DNA of 64,000 nucleotides from Cytophagales bacterium (GTDB lineage: Bacteria > Bacteroidota > Bacteroidia > Cytophagales > Thermoflexibacteraceae), in assembly GCA_013298985.1 (NCBI GenBank), contig JAAFJS010000001.1, forward strand, positions 31,855-95,854. The letters are read 5' to 3'. The notes under the pieces are model-generated. The model saw only the letters and a list, made by a program, of their open reading frames with translations. It was not told the origin of the DNA and searched no databases. The position numbers and the translations under genes are program-made. Each line of letters opens with the position of its first letter. Position 1 is the stretch's first letter. Below are positions 1 to 8,164 of the stretch, in pieces.

Positions 1-93
1 ATGAACTAAAGCACCTTGCTCAGATTGGTTAAGACCTAACGCAATTGACTTAATAATTACACTGTTTCTTTGTTCTCTTAATAAATATTTCAT
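1..93 (-). CDS. N-terminal fragment of an unidentified protein, cut by the window edge
   Basis: Only the first 31 codons are present. They run leftward from an ATG whose complement is at 91-93 and stay open to base 1. The fragment begins MKYLLREQR and continues with a mildly hydrophobic stretch (SVIIKSIALGLNQ). I do not recognise the family. What makes it a credible gene start is the good Bacteroidota promoter 33 bases upstream (TACCTTTG with TTG 19 bases further out, on the minus strand at 126-155). The adjacent tRNA-Met is also leftward but has its own promoter and terminator, so this gene is probably transcribed separately. Confidence 0.5.
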   Translation of the reverse strand, partial: MKYLLREQRNSVIIKSIALGLNQSEQGALVH

Positions 94-125
94 AAGACTT
101 ATAAATGCTAAAATAAATTTTAGTG

Positions 126-155
126 CAAAGGTAAATAAAAAAAATAAAATTACAA
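126..155 (-). promoter_or_regulatory. Promoter of the leftward partial gene
   Basis: On the minus strand this is TTG, a 19-base spacer, then TACCTTTG (complement CAAAGGTA at 126-133, CAA at 153-155). It matches the Bacteroidota primary sigma consensus TTG-N17-23-TAnnTTTG and lies 33 bases before the start codon at 93. Confidence 0.7.
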
Positions 156-220
156 ATTGTCGATGTCGTTATCAAAGTGTTTATTCCTTTCCATGAATAT
201 CTATAATAAAGTAGCTACAC

Positions 221-258
221 AAAAAATCGCTTCAAATATAATTTGAAGCGATTTTTTT
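221..258 (-). terminator. Terminator downstream of tRNA-Met
   Basis: A near-perfect inverted repeat (AAATCGCTTCAAA and its complement) around a short AT loop, with A-runs on the left and T-runs on the right, so it can work on either strand. It lies directly after the 3' end of the leftward tRNA. Confidence 0.8.
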
Positions 259-268
259 GCCCTGTGCG

Positions 269-342
269 TGGGCCCGCATGGAATCGAACCATGGACCCTC
301 TGATTATGAGTCAGATGCTCTAACCGTCTGAGCTACAAGCCC
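269..342 (-). tRNA. tRNA-Met (CAT anticodon)
   Basis: The minus strand folds into a standard cloverleaf. The acceptor stem is GGGCTTG against CGGGCCC with two G-T pairs, the D arm is GCTC/GAGC, the anticodon arm is TCTGA-CTCATAA-TCAGA with anticodon CAT, and the T loop is TTCGATT. The discriminator base is A and no CCA is encoded. Acceptor pairing at position 1 argues against an initiator tRNA. A CAT anticodon could also belong to a lysidine-modified tRNA-Ile, but elongator Met is the likelier reading. Confidence 0.93.
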
Positions 343-370
343 GAATGTAGTTTTATTTACATTGCGACAG

Positions 371-400
371 CAAAGGTAAGCAGAAATTATGAATTGTCAA
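371..400 (-). promoter_or_regulatory. Promoter of tRNA-Met
   Basis: Minus-strand TACCTTTG (complement CAAAGGTA at 371-378) with TTG (complement CAA at 398-400) after a 19-base spacer. It sits 28 bases upstream of the tRNA 5' end, a typical distance for a tRNA gene. Confidence 0.75.
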
Positions 401-418
401 AAAGGAATGGTATTTTTA

Positions 419-449
419 TTGTAGTATATTATAAAAAACTATATCTTTG
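419..449 (+). promoter_or_regulatory. Promoter of the exosortase operon
   Basis: TTG at 419-421, a 20-base spacer and TATCTTTG at 442-449. Transcription would start near 456, which excludes upstream in-frame codons as the start of the first gene and supports the ATG at 493. Confidence 0.72.
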
Positions 450-492
450 TACGCAAATATTCTTTATTCTCTATTTAATAAACACCTATTTT

Positions 493-714
493 ATGAGCAT
501 CAATTTTTTAAAAAAAATATTTCTTTCTGCTATTTTTATTGTTTTTTCGGTAATGAGTGCATTTGCTCAATGTGGACCTATGATGGCAGACCCTTGCCCA
601 CCAGGTGTTACGAGTGAAGGAGTACCTATTGATGGTGGTGCATTTGGCTTGTTGTTATTAGGTGCTATTTACGGCGCAAAGAAAATCTATGACAATAAAA
701 AGAGAGAAAGTTAA
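493..714 (+). CDS. Small exosortase substrate with PID-type C-terminal sorting signal
   Basis: A 73-residue protein with three parts. Residues 1-26 are a signal peptide ending SAFAQ. Residues 27-44 are a short Cys/Pro-rich segment with two cysteines. Residues 45-73 are a sorting tail: PIDGG motif (45-49), hydrophobic span (50-62) and Lys/Arg-rich end. This motif-helix-basic order defines exosortase targets, and the PID variant is known from Bacteroidota. The mature peptide would be only about 20 residues. The exosortase gene overlaps its 3' end by 26 bases, which implies translational coupling and a dedicated enzyme-substrate pair. The ATG at 493 is chosen because the promoter lies at 419-449 and because it yields a clean signal peptide. 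The function of the mature peptide is unknown. Confidence 0.8.
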   Translation: MSINFLKKIFLSAIFIVFSVMSAFAQCGPMMADPCPPGVTSEGVPIDGGAFGLLLLGAIYGAKKIYDNKKRES

Positions 715-1234
715 TCCTGCTCTTCGTTTTTTGGTGGCACTCATTGGCGTTTACCTTTTCATTTATTTTGTGCATCAGTTTTATATTCTTCCTGATGGCA
801 GATTAGACGATTTTCTTAACCATGTATTGGGCGTAGTGAGTCATCAAACCTTGCAAACTTGTGGGGTGGAGTCTTCTCTCAAAATCACAGCTTACGTCCC
901 TATATCGAGCTATGCTGTTTTTCTGGGTAATAGGGCGGCAGTTTACATTGGCTATAACTGCAATGGATTTTTGCTTTATGTACTTTTTGCTTGCTTTATT
1001 TTACTCAGTGCGGGTAACTGGTGGCAGAAGTTAGCTTTTGTAAGCATGGGTATTATCGCCATTTTTATATTGAATATTATCCGCATCATTGCGCTTTTAT
1101 ATACTTTGGCTATCAGACCTGACCTGTTTGACATCAATCACCACTACCTTTTTTCTTTTGTGGTTTATGGATTTATTTTCTTGATGTGGAGATACTGGCT
1201 ACAAAAATATGCTATCAAAACTACAAACAACTGA
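689..1234 (+). CDS. Exosortase/archaeosortase family transpeptidase
   Basis: A 181-residue polytopic membrane protein. The three catalytic residues of the exosortase/archaeosortase family are visible: Cys91 in GYNCNGF, Arg132 in NIIRII and His151 or His152 in DINHHYLF, each next to a membrane span as expected. The enzyme should cut the sorting tail of a substrate and move the product to an anchor, and the obvious substrate is the overlapping gene upstream. It is shorter than full EpsH-type exosortases, resembling the compact single-substrate forms. The ATG at 689 is preferred over an in-frame ATG at 662, which would lie deeper in the substrate gene. The GH13 gene starts two bases after the stop, so the three genes probably share one message. 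Confidence 0.85.
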   Translation: MTIKREKVNPALRFLVALIGVYLFIYFVHQFYILPDGRLDDFLNHVLGVVSHQTLQTCGVESSLKITAYVPISSYAVFLGNRAAVYIGYNCNGFLLYVLFACFILLSAGNWWQKLAFVSMGIIAIFILNIIRIIALLYTLAIRPDLFDINHHYLFSFVVYGFIFLMWRYWLQKYAIKTTNN

Positions 1235-1236
1235 AA

Positions 1237-3087
1237 ATGAAAAGATTAACTACCATATTCCTAAGCTCACTTATTTGCTTACTTTGGGCTTGCGGAACAG
1301 CAACCCAAGAACAAACAAACAAAGATATGAACGACCCAAATTTGCTCAAAGAACAGGTTAGCGACCATAAAATTATTGTCTATCAGGTATTTACACGACT
1401 TTTTGGCAATAAAAATACCACTAACAAACGCTACGGCTCGATAGACGAAAATGGCGTAGGCAAAATGAAGGATTTTGATGAAACTGCCCTCAAAGCCATC
1501 AAAAAAATAGGTTTTACACACATCTGGTTCACTGGTATTATCGAACACGCAACCATGAACAACCATACCAAATTTGGGATTCCTCTTGATGATGCAGACG
1601 TGGTAAAGGGCATTGCTGGCTCGCCCTATGCCATCAAGGATTATTATGATGTAAACCCTGACCTTGCTCTTGATGTGCCAAACAGAATGAAAGAATTTGA
1701 GGAATTGGTCAGCAGAACACATCAAAACGGCATGAAAGTCATCATAGATTTCGTACCAAATCACGTGGCACGTGGCTACAAATCTGATGCAAAACCCGCT
1801 CATATCAAGGACTTAGGCGAAGATGATGACAAAATAAAGCCCTTCGCCCCTCACAATAATTTTTACTATTTGCCCAATACCAAATTTGTCGTTCCCAAAG
1901 AATATCAACTTCCCGATGTGGTAAAAATAAGCACTAAAAACGGCGTTTACGAAGAATCTCCTGCCAAGGCAACAGGCAATGATGTTTTTACGCACGCGCC
2001 AAGTGTAAATGATTGGTTTGAAACCATCAAACTAAACTATGGTGTAGATATTCAGCAGGGCAGAAAAAAATATTTTGATGGAGATAATATTCCTGATACT
2101 TGGCTGAAAATGAAGGAGATATTGCTGTTTTGGGCAGATAAAAAAGTAGATGGTTTTCGTTGCGACATGGCGGAAATGGTACCTGTCGAGTTTTGGAATT
2201 GGGTCATTCCGCAGGTAAAGCAAACAAATCCTGCCATTATTTTTATTGCAGAAATTTACAACCCCAATGAGTACAAAAACTACATTGATACAGGAAAATT
2301 TGATTATTTGTACGACAAAGTAGGGCTTTATGATACCTTGAAAGCAGTGATTCAGCATCGCGCAAGTGCGACTGACATCAAGAAAAACTGGAAACAAACA
2401 GAGGGCTATAACTACCGAATGTTGCGCTTTTTGGAAAATCACGACGAGCAACGCATTGGTAGTAAGGACTTTGCAGGTGAACCCAGAAAAGCAATGCCTG
2501 CCATGGTGGTCAGTGCCTTGCTCAATTCGGGACCTGTGATGATTTATTTTGGGCAGGAAGTGGGCGAAAACGGAAGTGGCGTAGAAGGCTTTGGGGGGGA
2601 AGATGGCAGGACTACGATTTTTGATTATTGGGGCGTGCCTGCTCACCAAAAAATGATGAACGGAGGCAAATTTGACGGCGGTGGACTCAGCGAACCCGAA
2701 AAAGAAATTTTGTACTTTCACACTACTTTGCTCAACTTTTGCACACAAAATGAGGCAATTAGGCTTGGTAGCCTGTACGATTTGCAGTCAGCAAATACAG
2801 CCAACTATGAGATACATAAAGTTTATGCTTTTTTGCGATTTACGGAAAATCAACAACTGCTGATAATCGTTAATTTTGACCCTAATCCACAGTCCAAAAA
2901 TATTCGCTTGCAGATTCCACCCAATGCGCTTGCGCTGATGGGACTTTCTCCAAGTGAAAAATACAAGTTCAAAGAAGTATTTTTGAATGGAAATACAGTG
3001 ATTGGTGAAAACGCTAACAACGGCATGACAGTAAATTTCAAATTATCTCCTTTGGGAAGCTATATTTATAGTATTGAAAAGCAGTAG
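1237..3087 (+). CDS. GH13 alpha-amylase family lipoprotein
   Basis: A 616-residue protein that acts on alpha-glucans or related sugars. The N-terminus is a lipoprotein signal with lipobox LLWACG, so it should be anchored at the cell envelope. GH13 regions appear in order: DFVPNH (region I), GFRCDMAE with nucleophile Asp310 (region II), FIAEIY with acid/base Glu339 (region III) and ENHDEQR with Asp403 (region IV). All three catalytic carboxylates are kept, so it should be active. The last roughly 100 residues look like the usual beta-rich C domain. It follows the exosortase stop by two bases. No SusC/SusD genes are nearby, so this is not a classic starch utilisation locus. The exact specificity (alpha-amylase, neopullulanase or other) cannot be told from sequence alone. 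Confidence 0.88.
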   Translation: MKRLTTIFLSSLICLLWACGTATQEQTNKDMNDPNLLKEQVSDHKIIVYQVFTRLFGNKNTTNKRYGSIDENGVGKMKDFDETALKAIKKIGFTHIWFTGIIEHATMNNHTKFGIPLDDADVVKGIAGSPYAIKDYYDVNPDLALDVPNRMKEFEELVSRTHQNGMKVIIDFVPNHVARGYKSDAKPAHIKDLGEDDDKIKPFAPHNNFYYLPNTKFVVPKEYQLPDVVKISTKNGVYEESPAKATGNDVFTHAPSVNDWFETIKLNYGVDIQQGRKKYFDGDNIPDTWLKMKEILLFWADKKVDGFRCDMAEMVPVEFWNWVIPQVKQTNPAIIFIAEIYNPNEYKNYIDTGKFDYLYDKVGLYDTLKAVIQHRASATDIKKNWKQTEGYNYRMLRFLENHDEQRIGSKDFAGEPRKAMPAMVVSALLNSGPVMIYFGQEVGENGSGVEGFGGEDGRTTIFDYWGVPAHQKMMNGGKFDGGGLSEPEKEILYFHTTLLNFCTQNEAIRLGSLYDLQSANTANYEIHKVYAFLRFTENQQLLIIVNFDPNPQSKNIRLQIPPNALALMGLSPSEKYKFKEVFLNGNTVIGENANNGMTVNFKLSPLGSYIYSIEKQ

Positions 3088-3088
3088 T

Positions 3089-3119
3089 TTGTGGGTTTTA
3101 TTATTTTTTTGTAATTTTG
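3089..3119 (+). promoter_or_regulatory. Promoter of pheS
   Basis: TTG at 3089-3091, a 20-base spacer and TAATTTTG at 3112-3119. It starts just after the GH13 stop codon and points to pheS translation from the ATG at 3155. Confidence 0.65.
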
Positions 3120-3154
3120 TTTTTCAAATTCTCATTATTTTTCTTATTGAATCA

Positions 3155-4198
3155 ATGCAAGAGCAACTTAGCCAAGTCAATCAGATGATTGCAGAAATCC
3201 AAGATTTTCAGGCAGATACCAAAGATAAATTAGAACTTTTCAAAAGTAATTATATTGGAAAAAAAGGCGCAATAACGGCACTTTTTGACCAAATAAAAGA
3301 GGTTGCGCCAGAGAGCCGAAAAGCCTTTGGCATGGAGCTAAACAGGCTAAAAGAGATTGCCCAAGAAAAATTTAAAATACTTTCTGAAATAATAGAAGCA
3401 AAAAATGAGGCAGGAAGTTCCAAACCCACTGACCTCACCTTGCCCTTCATTCCAAACGCGCTGGGTTCTATTCACCCACTTGTGCAGACGCGTGCGCGCA
3501 TTGTAGAAATTTTTGAACGTATCGGTTTCACGCAGTCAGAGGCTACGGAAATCGAGGACGATTACCACAACTTTACGGCTCTGAATTTCCCGCCAAACCA
3601 CCCTGCACGCGAAATGCAGGATACTTTTTTCATTGAGAAAAAGCAGGCAGGAAACGACGAACAATCTGATATTTTACTCAGAACGCACACTTCCTCTGTA
3701 CAAATTCGCCTCATGCAAAAGCAAAAACCGCCTATTCGTTCGCTAATGATAGGGCGTGTGTATAGAAATGAGGCAATCTCGGCGAGGGCGCATTGCCTTT
3801 TTCATCAGGTAGAGGGCTTGTATGTAGATGAGAAAGTGGGCTTTGCTGACTTGAAACAGACGCTTTATCACTTTGCCAAAGAGATGTTTGGCAAGGATAC
3901 CAAGGTGCGCTACCGCCCTTCTTATTTTCCTTTCACAGAGCCAAGTGCGGAGATTGATGTTACCTGCCTGATTTGCAAGGGCAAAGGCTGTAATGTCTGC
4001 AAATATTCGGGCTGGGTAGAGATAGCTGGCTCAGGCATGGTTCACCCTAACGTGCTGGAAAACTGCGGGATAGACTCCGAAAAATACACAGGTTTTGCCT
4101 TTGGCATGGGCATAGAGCGCGTTACAATGCTCAAATATCAAATCAAAGACTTGCGCTTGTTTACCGAAAATGATGTACGTTTTTTGAGGCAGTTCTAA
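3155..4198 (+). CDS. pheS: Phenylalanine--tRNA ligase alpha subunit
   Basis: A 347-residue protein that charges tRNA-Phe together with PheT. The N-terminal 90 residues form the coiled-coil tRNA-binding arm. The class II catalytic core follows, with motif 2 in GRVYRNEAISARAHCLFHQ and motif 3 in GFAFGMGIERVTML. A four-cysteine loop (CLICKGKGCNVC) sits before GSGMVHPNVL and resembles a zinc knuckle, a version known in several phyla. The ATG at 3155 is chosen over an in-frame ATG at 3074, because the promoter at 3089-3119 lies inside the longer version and the extension looks like translated leader. pheT is not adjacent, which is usual in Bacteroidota. Confidence 0.96.
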   Translation: MQEQLSQVNQMIAEIQDFQADTKDKLELFKSNYIGKKGAITALFDQIKEVAPESRKAFGMELNRLKEIAQEKFKILSEIIEAKNEAGSSKPTDLTLPFIPNALGSIHPLVQTRARIVEIFERIGFTQSEATEIEDDYHNFTALNFPPNHPAREMQDTFFIEKKQAGNDEQSDILLRTHTSSVQIRLMQKQKPPIRSLMIGRVYRNEAISARAHCLFHQVEGLYVDEKVGFADLKQTLYHFAKEMFGKDTKVRYRPSYFPFTEPSAEIDVTCLICKGKGCNVCKYSGWVEIAGSGMVHPNVLENCGIDSEKYTGFAFGMGIERVTMLKYQIKDLRLFTENDVRFLRQF

Positions 4199-4292
4199 GT
4201 TACGTGCAACACTTTTGGTAATAAGCATAGCTAAACAAAAGCAAGCGCGCTTTAAGATTTTTTTAGGCAAACTCAAAAAAAACTAAGAAGAA

Positions 4293-4324
4293 TTGAAAGA
4301 TAGTCAAAAAAAATCATACCTTTG
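4293..4324 (+). promoter_or_regulatory. Promoter of rplS
   Basis: TTG at 4293-4295, a 21-base spacer and TACCTTTG at 4317-4324, followed by GCAG. The predicted start leaves a leader of roughly 45 bases before the ATG at 4377. Confidence 0.8.
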
Positions 4325-4376
4325 CAGTCCTTTTTAAGAAGGAATGATAATCATGAATTTGTAAAATATATATACC

Positions 4377-4733
4377 ATGAGTGAGTTAATCAAATTAGTA
4401 GAGAAGGAATATGCTCAAGTAAGAGCCGCTATGCCTTCATTCAAAGCAGGTGATACAGTGAATATTCACGTTAAAATCATCGAGGGCAATAAGGAAAGAA
4501 TCCAACAATTTCAGGGCGTAGTTATTCAGCGCAAAGGCACAGGCAACGGCGAAACGTTTACTGTTCGCAAAGTTTCTGACGGAATTGGCGTAGAAAGAAT
4601 TTTTCCACTTATCTCTCCTTCTATTGCAAAAATAGATGTATTGAAGGTGGGCGATGTTCGCAGAGCAAAGTTATTCTATATCAGAAGTAAATCTGGTAAA
4701 GCCGCAAGAATCAAAGAAAAAAGAACAAGATAA
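4377..4733 (+). CDS. rplS: 50S ribosomal protein L19
   Basis: A 118-residue protein matching bacterial L19 over its full length, with the conserved core [20 protein letters not shown], the segment [15 protein letters not shown] and the basic tail [12 protein letters not shown]19 lies at the interface of the 30S and 50S subunits. The gene has its own promoter and terminator, so it appears to be a single-gene unit. It is not beside trmD or rimM, as it is in many other phyla. Confidence 0.97.
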   Translation: MSELIKLVEKEYAQVRAAMPSFKAGDTVNIHVKIIEGNKERIQQFQGVVIQRKGTGNGETFTVRKVSDGIGVERIFPLISPSIAKIDVLKVGDVRRAKLFYIRSKSGKAARIKEKRTR

Positions 4734-4767
4734 GACACAATCTGTGGTCTTTGGAGTTTTTAAAGGT

Positions 4768-4808
4768 AAAGCCTTGTCAAAAAGTGATAAACTTTGGCAA
4801 GGCTTTTT
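4768..4808 (+). terminator. Terminator of rplS
   Basis: A 9-bp stem (AAAGCCTTG with CAAGGCTTT) around a 21-base loop, followed by a T-run. It lies 35 bases after the rplS stop. Confidence 0.7.
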
Positions 4809-4937
4809 GTTGTGGTTTAGACTGGGTAAATCCCAATTTTGGTGTTTACATTAGAGGAGTAAGTATTTCTTAAAAAATATTTATTATTTATTGAAAATAA
4901 ATCAATTATAAATTTTAAAATTCCAAATAAAAAATTA

Positions 4938-4945
4938 TACCTTTG
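4938..4945 (+). promoter_or_regulatory. Promoter -7 element of recA
   Basis: TACCTTTG at 4938-4945. No TTG lies at the usual distance upstream. The message would carry a leader of about 160 bases before the recA start at 5114. That leader contains an AT-rich run of TTATGAATTATAAAT-like words near 4998-5025. No LexA-like box was recognised. Confidence 0.6.
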
Positions 4946-5113
4946 TGAAAGTTTTTAAATCCTTAAAATTGTATAAGTTTGTGTGTATAAGTAGTTATAG
5001 ATTATGAATTATAAATGATGAATTAGTACAAAAAACTGATTATTAACATTTTGTAAGATTTACTAACTCTTTACCTCATTAAAAAAATTGCAAATTCTTA
5101 ATATCAAAAATAT

Positions 5114-6148
5114 ATGGCAGCAGCAGCAGTAGATGACAAATCTGAAAAGTTAAAAATGTTGGAACTGACACTTGCGAAATTGGACAAAACCTATGGCAAG
5201 GGTACAGTAATGAAACTGAATACAAATAATATAGAGGCAGTTCCTTGTATCTCTACGGGTTCTTTGGGCTTGGATATTGCCTTGGGCATTGGTGGATTGC
5301 CGCGCGGTCGCGTGGTGGAGATTTATGGACCAGAGGCATCAGGGAAAACAACTTTGACTTTGCATTGTATTGCAGAGGCACAAAAACTGGGTGGGTTAGC
5401 GGCTTTTATTGACGCAGAACACGCTTTTGACAAGGCTTATGCAGAAAAATTGGGCATTGACTTGGACAATCTTTTCGTTTCTCAGCCTGACAATGGTGAG
5501 CAGGCACTGGAAATTGCAGAGCATTTAATTCGGTCTGGCGCGATTGATATTTTGGTCATAGACTCGGTGGCGGCTCTTGTTCCCAAGGCGGAGATTGAAG
5601 GCGAAATGGGTGATAGCAAGATGGGTTTGCAGGCACGTTTGATGTCGCAAGCACTCCGAAAATTGACAGGAGCTATCAGTAAAACGAATTGTTGTTGCAT
5701 CTTTATCAACCAGTTACGCGATAAAATAGGAGTCATGTTTGGTAGCCCCGAAACTACCACAGGTGGCAATGCCTTGAAATATTACGCTTCGGTACGTTTG
5801 GATATTCGCCGTATCAGTGCTATCAAGGAAGGTGCTGAAAATGTGATAGGTAGCCGCACTCGCGTGAAGGTGCAGAAAAACAAGGTAGCTCCCCCTTTCA
5901 AGCAAGCAGAGTTCGACATTATTTATGGGGAAGGTATTTCTAAGGCGGGTGAAATCATAGACTTGGCAAGTGATATGGAAATTATTAAGAAATCTGGCTC
6001 TTGGTTCTCCTACAAAACCAACAAGTTAGGGCAAGGTCGCGACTCCGTCAAAGCAATTATCCAAGACAATCCTGAACTGATGGAAGAATTGGAAATGAAG
6101 ATTCGTAAGAAAATAAAAGGCGAGTTAGTAGAAACGGAAGCGGAATAA
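5114..6148 (+). CDS. recA: Recombinase RecA
   Basis: A 344-residue protein of normal length. It binds single-stranded DNA, drives homologous strand exchange and stimulates LexA-type self-cleavage. The Walker A box GPEASGKTT is at residues 72-80. The Walker B strand sits in [13 protein letters not shown], and the loop [22 protein letters not shown] carries the filament and DNA-binding segments. The C-terminus ends in a short acidic tail, as usual. The gene is monocistronic between its own promoter and the bidirectional terminator at 6157-6198. The start at 5114 ([14 protein letters not shown]) lines up with the usual RecA N-terminus. Confidence 0.98.
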   Translation: MAAAAVDDKSEKLKMLELTLAKLDKTYGKGTVMKLNTNNIEAVPCISTGSLGLDIALGIGGLPRGRVVEIYGPEASGKTTLTLHCIAEAQKLGGLAAFIDAEHAFDKAYAEKLGIDLDNLFVSQPDNGEQALEIAEHLIRSGAIDILVIDSVAALVPKAEIEGEMGDSKMGLQARLMSQALRKLTGAISKTNCCCIFINQLRDKIGVMFGSPETTTGGNALKYYASVRLDIRRISAIKEGAENVIGSRTRVKVQKNKVAPPFKQAEFDIIYGEGISKAGEIIDLASDMEIIKKSGSWFSYKTNKLGQGRDSVKAIIQDNPELMEELEMKIRKKIKGELVETEAE

Positions 6149-6156
6149 GTGTAGAA

Positions 6157-6198
6157 ATAAAAAACCTGCCAAATTTGAAAAGAATGGTAGGTTTTTTA
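6157..6198. terminator. Bidirectional terminator between recA and the LolD-like gene
   Basis: Inverted repeat AAAAACCTGCCA and TGGTAGGTTTTT with one G-T pair and A/T runs on both sides, placed between two convergent genes. Confidence 0.8.
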
Positions 6199-6218
6199 TT
6201 GAATTTGAGCAAATTACC

Positions 6219-6875
6219 TTAATCACTGGCAATTTTGCCATCAACAATCTCTATTTTTCTATCTGCCATTTCCGCCAAAAGCACATTGTGGGTTACAATC
6301 ACAAAAGTTTGGGTAAGCTCGTCGCGAAGCCTAAAAAATAACTTGTGTAGTTCTTCCGCATTTTTAGAGTCCAGATTCCCGCTTGGCTCGTCCGCAAAAA
6401 TAATAGCAGGAGAGTTAATCAATGCCCTTGCTACTGCGGTGCGTTGCTGCTCTCCGCCCGACATCTCCGAAGGTTTGTGGTGTTTGCGCCCATGTACGCC
6501 AAGCATATTCATCAGATAATCAGCACGTTCCTCTATTTCTTTGATATTTCTATTGCCTATAAATGCGGGAAGGCAGATATTTTCGAAAGCCGTAAATTCG
6601 GGTAAAAGGTTATGAAACTGAAAAATAAAACCAATATTGAGGTTGCGAAAATTTGCCAGTTTTTCTTCGGAAAGACTTTCCAATGGAACGTCTTTGATGC
6701 TGATGCCGCCCGCGTCGGGTCTGTCCAGCGTCCCCAAGATATGTAAAAGTGTGCTTTTTCCTGCGCCCGAAGCCCCCACGATAGAAACGATTTCGCCTTC
6801 GCTGACCGCCAAGTCAATGCCCTTCAAGACGTGTAACTGCTGATAACTTTTCTGAATATTGCTTGCTTTTAACAT
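6219..6875 (-). CDS. ABC transporter ATP-binding protein, LolD-like
   Basis: A 218-residue ATPase subunit. Walker A GASGAGKST is at 34-42, a Q-loop at FQFHNL, the signature SGGEQQR at 139-145 and Walker B IIFADEP at 158-164, with the switch His in VTHN. Its length and the NLLPEFTAFENI segment place it with the LolD/MacB group, whose members release lipoproteins or move substrates to the outer membrane together with FtsX-type permeases. No permease is encoded beside it, a common arrangement for lolD in Bacteroidota. It starts 20 bases after the AlbA_2/GHKL gene and is likely cotranscribed with it. LolD is the best guess, not a certainty. Confidence 0.85.
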   Translation of the reverse strand: MLKASNIQKSYQQLHVLKGIDLAVSEGEIVSIVGASGAGKSTLLHILGTLDRPDAGGISIKDVPLESLSEEKLANFRNLNIGFIFQFHNLLPEFTAFENICLPAFIGNRNIKEIEERADYLMNMLGVHGRKHHKPSEMSGGEQQRTAVARALINSPAIIFADEPSGNLDSKNAEELHKLFFRLRDELTQTFVIVTHNVLLAEMADRKIEIVDGKIASD

Positions 6876-6895
6876 GGGAAAGTTTTTTTAATAAA

Positions 6896-8053
6896 TTATG
6901 TTATTTGTCTTTGTAGGATTACTTTGAATTGTTCGCCTTCTATATCGTTCCAGAAGTCAATGAAAGGATAGGCTTTCAAGGCACGAATGATGCCAGAGCC
7001 TAAGCCTCTGTAAGGCAATATTTTAGCGGCATAGGAGGCTAATAATGGATTCCTAATTGTAGAGTTACCTAATTTAATGCTTTCTACGGTTAAGCTATTG
7101 GGTAAACGACCAGGGCTAATAATTTCAATTCGATTGTCAAAAATGAGCAGTCTGACTGGTGAGTTTTTAAAATAATCTCTATGAATGAGCGCGTTCTGTA
7201 TTAATTCCTCAAAGACCAACAGCGGGATTTCGGGCAGCCCTTCGCTATTAAAGTTTTGTTGGTTTTGTAGGTAATGAATATTTCTGCTGACAAAGCGCAT
7301 AGCACTTTCATAAAGTTCTGCTATATCTCCTTCAAAGTCCTTGCTGTCGCGATAATGGATACCACTCATTTCATTGCCAAAGAAGCTAACGGCTTTTACC
7401 ACAAAAGTTGGCTTAAAAAAACTGGGGTTTCTCCCAAAAACCAATAATCCCGCCAAGGTTAATTGGTCATTTTTGGTAATACGCATATTTTTTAATACTT
7501 GTGCCAACGCAAGTCCGCTTTCTTCTATTTCTTTGCCAAACTGTTTATCAAAATATTTTTTGACCTTTCCTATGTCTAAATCAAGGATAGAAGTTTCAGA
7601 AACAAGCATTTCATCAGCAAATAAGCTACCACCGCTTTGTAAAAGCCTCGCATCTTCTTCATTGCTCACTACTTTGCGTTTATCAGAGGCATTTTTTACC
7701 CAAATAATGCCGTCTTTGTCCCTGTATGGCTTGTAAGTGCCTTCTTTGATGTGAGCAATAATCACTTTTTTACCTTCTATATCAAGTGTTTCTGAAAAAA
7801 CGTAAATAGGATTTTTCACTAATTCATTTGCCGCAGTCGCAAGTAAGTTATTGATTCTCTGAATAGACTGGAAGTCCAATCCTGCGACTTCCCCTGTCTT
7901 GTCATTGATACCAATGATGATGATGCCTCCATAAGAATTGGCAAAAGCAACCATTTCTTGGGCAATGCTTAACGCATTGGTAATATCTTCTTTGAACTGC
8001 ACTTTGCTATTTTCTCCGCCACTAATAAGGGCAAGCAATGTAGAAACATCCAT
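6896..8053 (-). CDS. AlbA_2 (Schlafen-like) DNA-binding and GHKL ATP-binding domain protein
   Basis: A 385-residue protein. Residues roughly 15-130 match the AlbA_2 or divergent AAA_4 domain, with VQFKED, a segment rich in small residues (FANSYGGIIIIGIND) and RDKDGIIWVKNASDKR. The C-terminal third resembles a HATPase_c_4 GHKL fold: FEELIQNALIHRDY with the ATP-site Asn, IEIISPGRLP and RGLGSGI. Such proteins are often annotated as RecG-like helicases or transcriptional regulators, but no helicase motif is present. The family is widespread and its role is poorly defined, with regulation and defence both proposed. It has its own promoter at 8079-8112, is followed by the LolD-like gene, and is intact. 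Confidence 0.82.
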   Translation of the reverse strand: MDVSTLLALISGGENSKVQFKEDITNALSIAQEMVAFANSYGGIIIIGINDKTGEVAGLDFQSIQRINNLLATAANELVKNPIYVFSETLDIEGKKVIIAHIKEGTYKPYRDKDGIIWVKNASDKRKVVSNEEDARLLQSGGSLFADEMLVSETSILDLDIGKVKKYFDKQFGKEIEESGLALAQVLKNMRITKNDQLTLAGLLVFGRNPSFFKPTFVVKAVSFFGNEMSGIHYRDSKDFEGDIAELYESAMRFVSRNIHYLQNQQNFNSEGLPEIPLLVFEELIQNALIHRDYFKNSPVRLLIFDNRIEIISPGRLPNSLTVESIKLGNSTIRNPLLASYAAKILPYRGLGSGIIRALKAYPFIDFWNDIEGEQFKVILQRQIT

Positions 8054-8078
8054 TTCCTTTCTTGTCTTGGTTAGACCA

Positions 8079-8112
8079 CAAATATATGATTTTTAATAAA
8101 TAAAAAAAGCAA
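8079..8112 (-). promoter_or_regulatory. Probable promoter of the AlbA_2/GHKL gene
   Basis: Minus-strand TATATTTG (complement at 8079-8086) with TTG (complement CAA at 8110-8112) after 23 bases. The outer element overlaps the terminator of the receptor gene, and the -7 element is 25 bases before the start codon. Confidence 0.5.
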
Positions 8113-8139
8113 ACCTCTTGGTGAGAGATTTGCTTTTTT
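8102..8139 (-). terminator. Terminator of the TonB-dependent receptor gene
   Basis: Inverted repeat AAAAAAGCAAA and TTTGCTTTTTT with a partly paired centre, 25 bases past the stop of the leftward receptor gene. Confidence 0.8.
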
Positions 8140-8164
8140 ACTTGGTTTTAGAAGGGAATAGGAA

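Noticed and set aside
269-342. Lysidine-type tRNA-Ile reading of the CAT-anticodon tRNA
   Set aside because: The cloverleaf fits an elongator Met tRNA at least as well, but sequence alone cannot fully exclude Ile2.
394-714. A longer start for the exosortase substrate, using an upstream in-frame codon
   Set aside because: The promoter at 419-449 lies inside that version and the added residues destroy a clean signal peptide; the ATG at 493 fits both.
2032-2748. A 238-residue ORF on the minus strand inside the GH13 gene
   Set aside because: It lies opposite intact GH13 catalytic motifs, has no start context or domain pattern, and is best seen as a shadow of the real gene.
4654-4854. A small ORF overlapping the end of rplS and its terminator
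   Set aside because: It runs through a clear intrinsic terminator and has no recognisable protein features.
6896-8053. RecG-like helicase reading of the AlbA_2 protein
   Set aside because: No helicase motifs are present; the domains seen are AlbA_2 and a GHKL-type ATP-binding fold, so the helicase label would be misleading.
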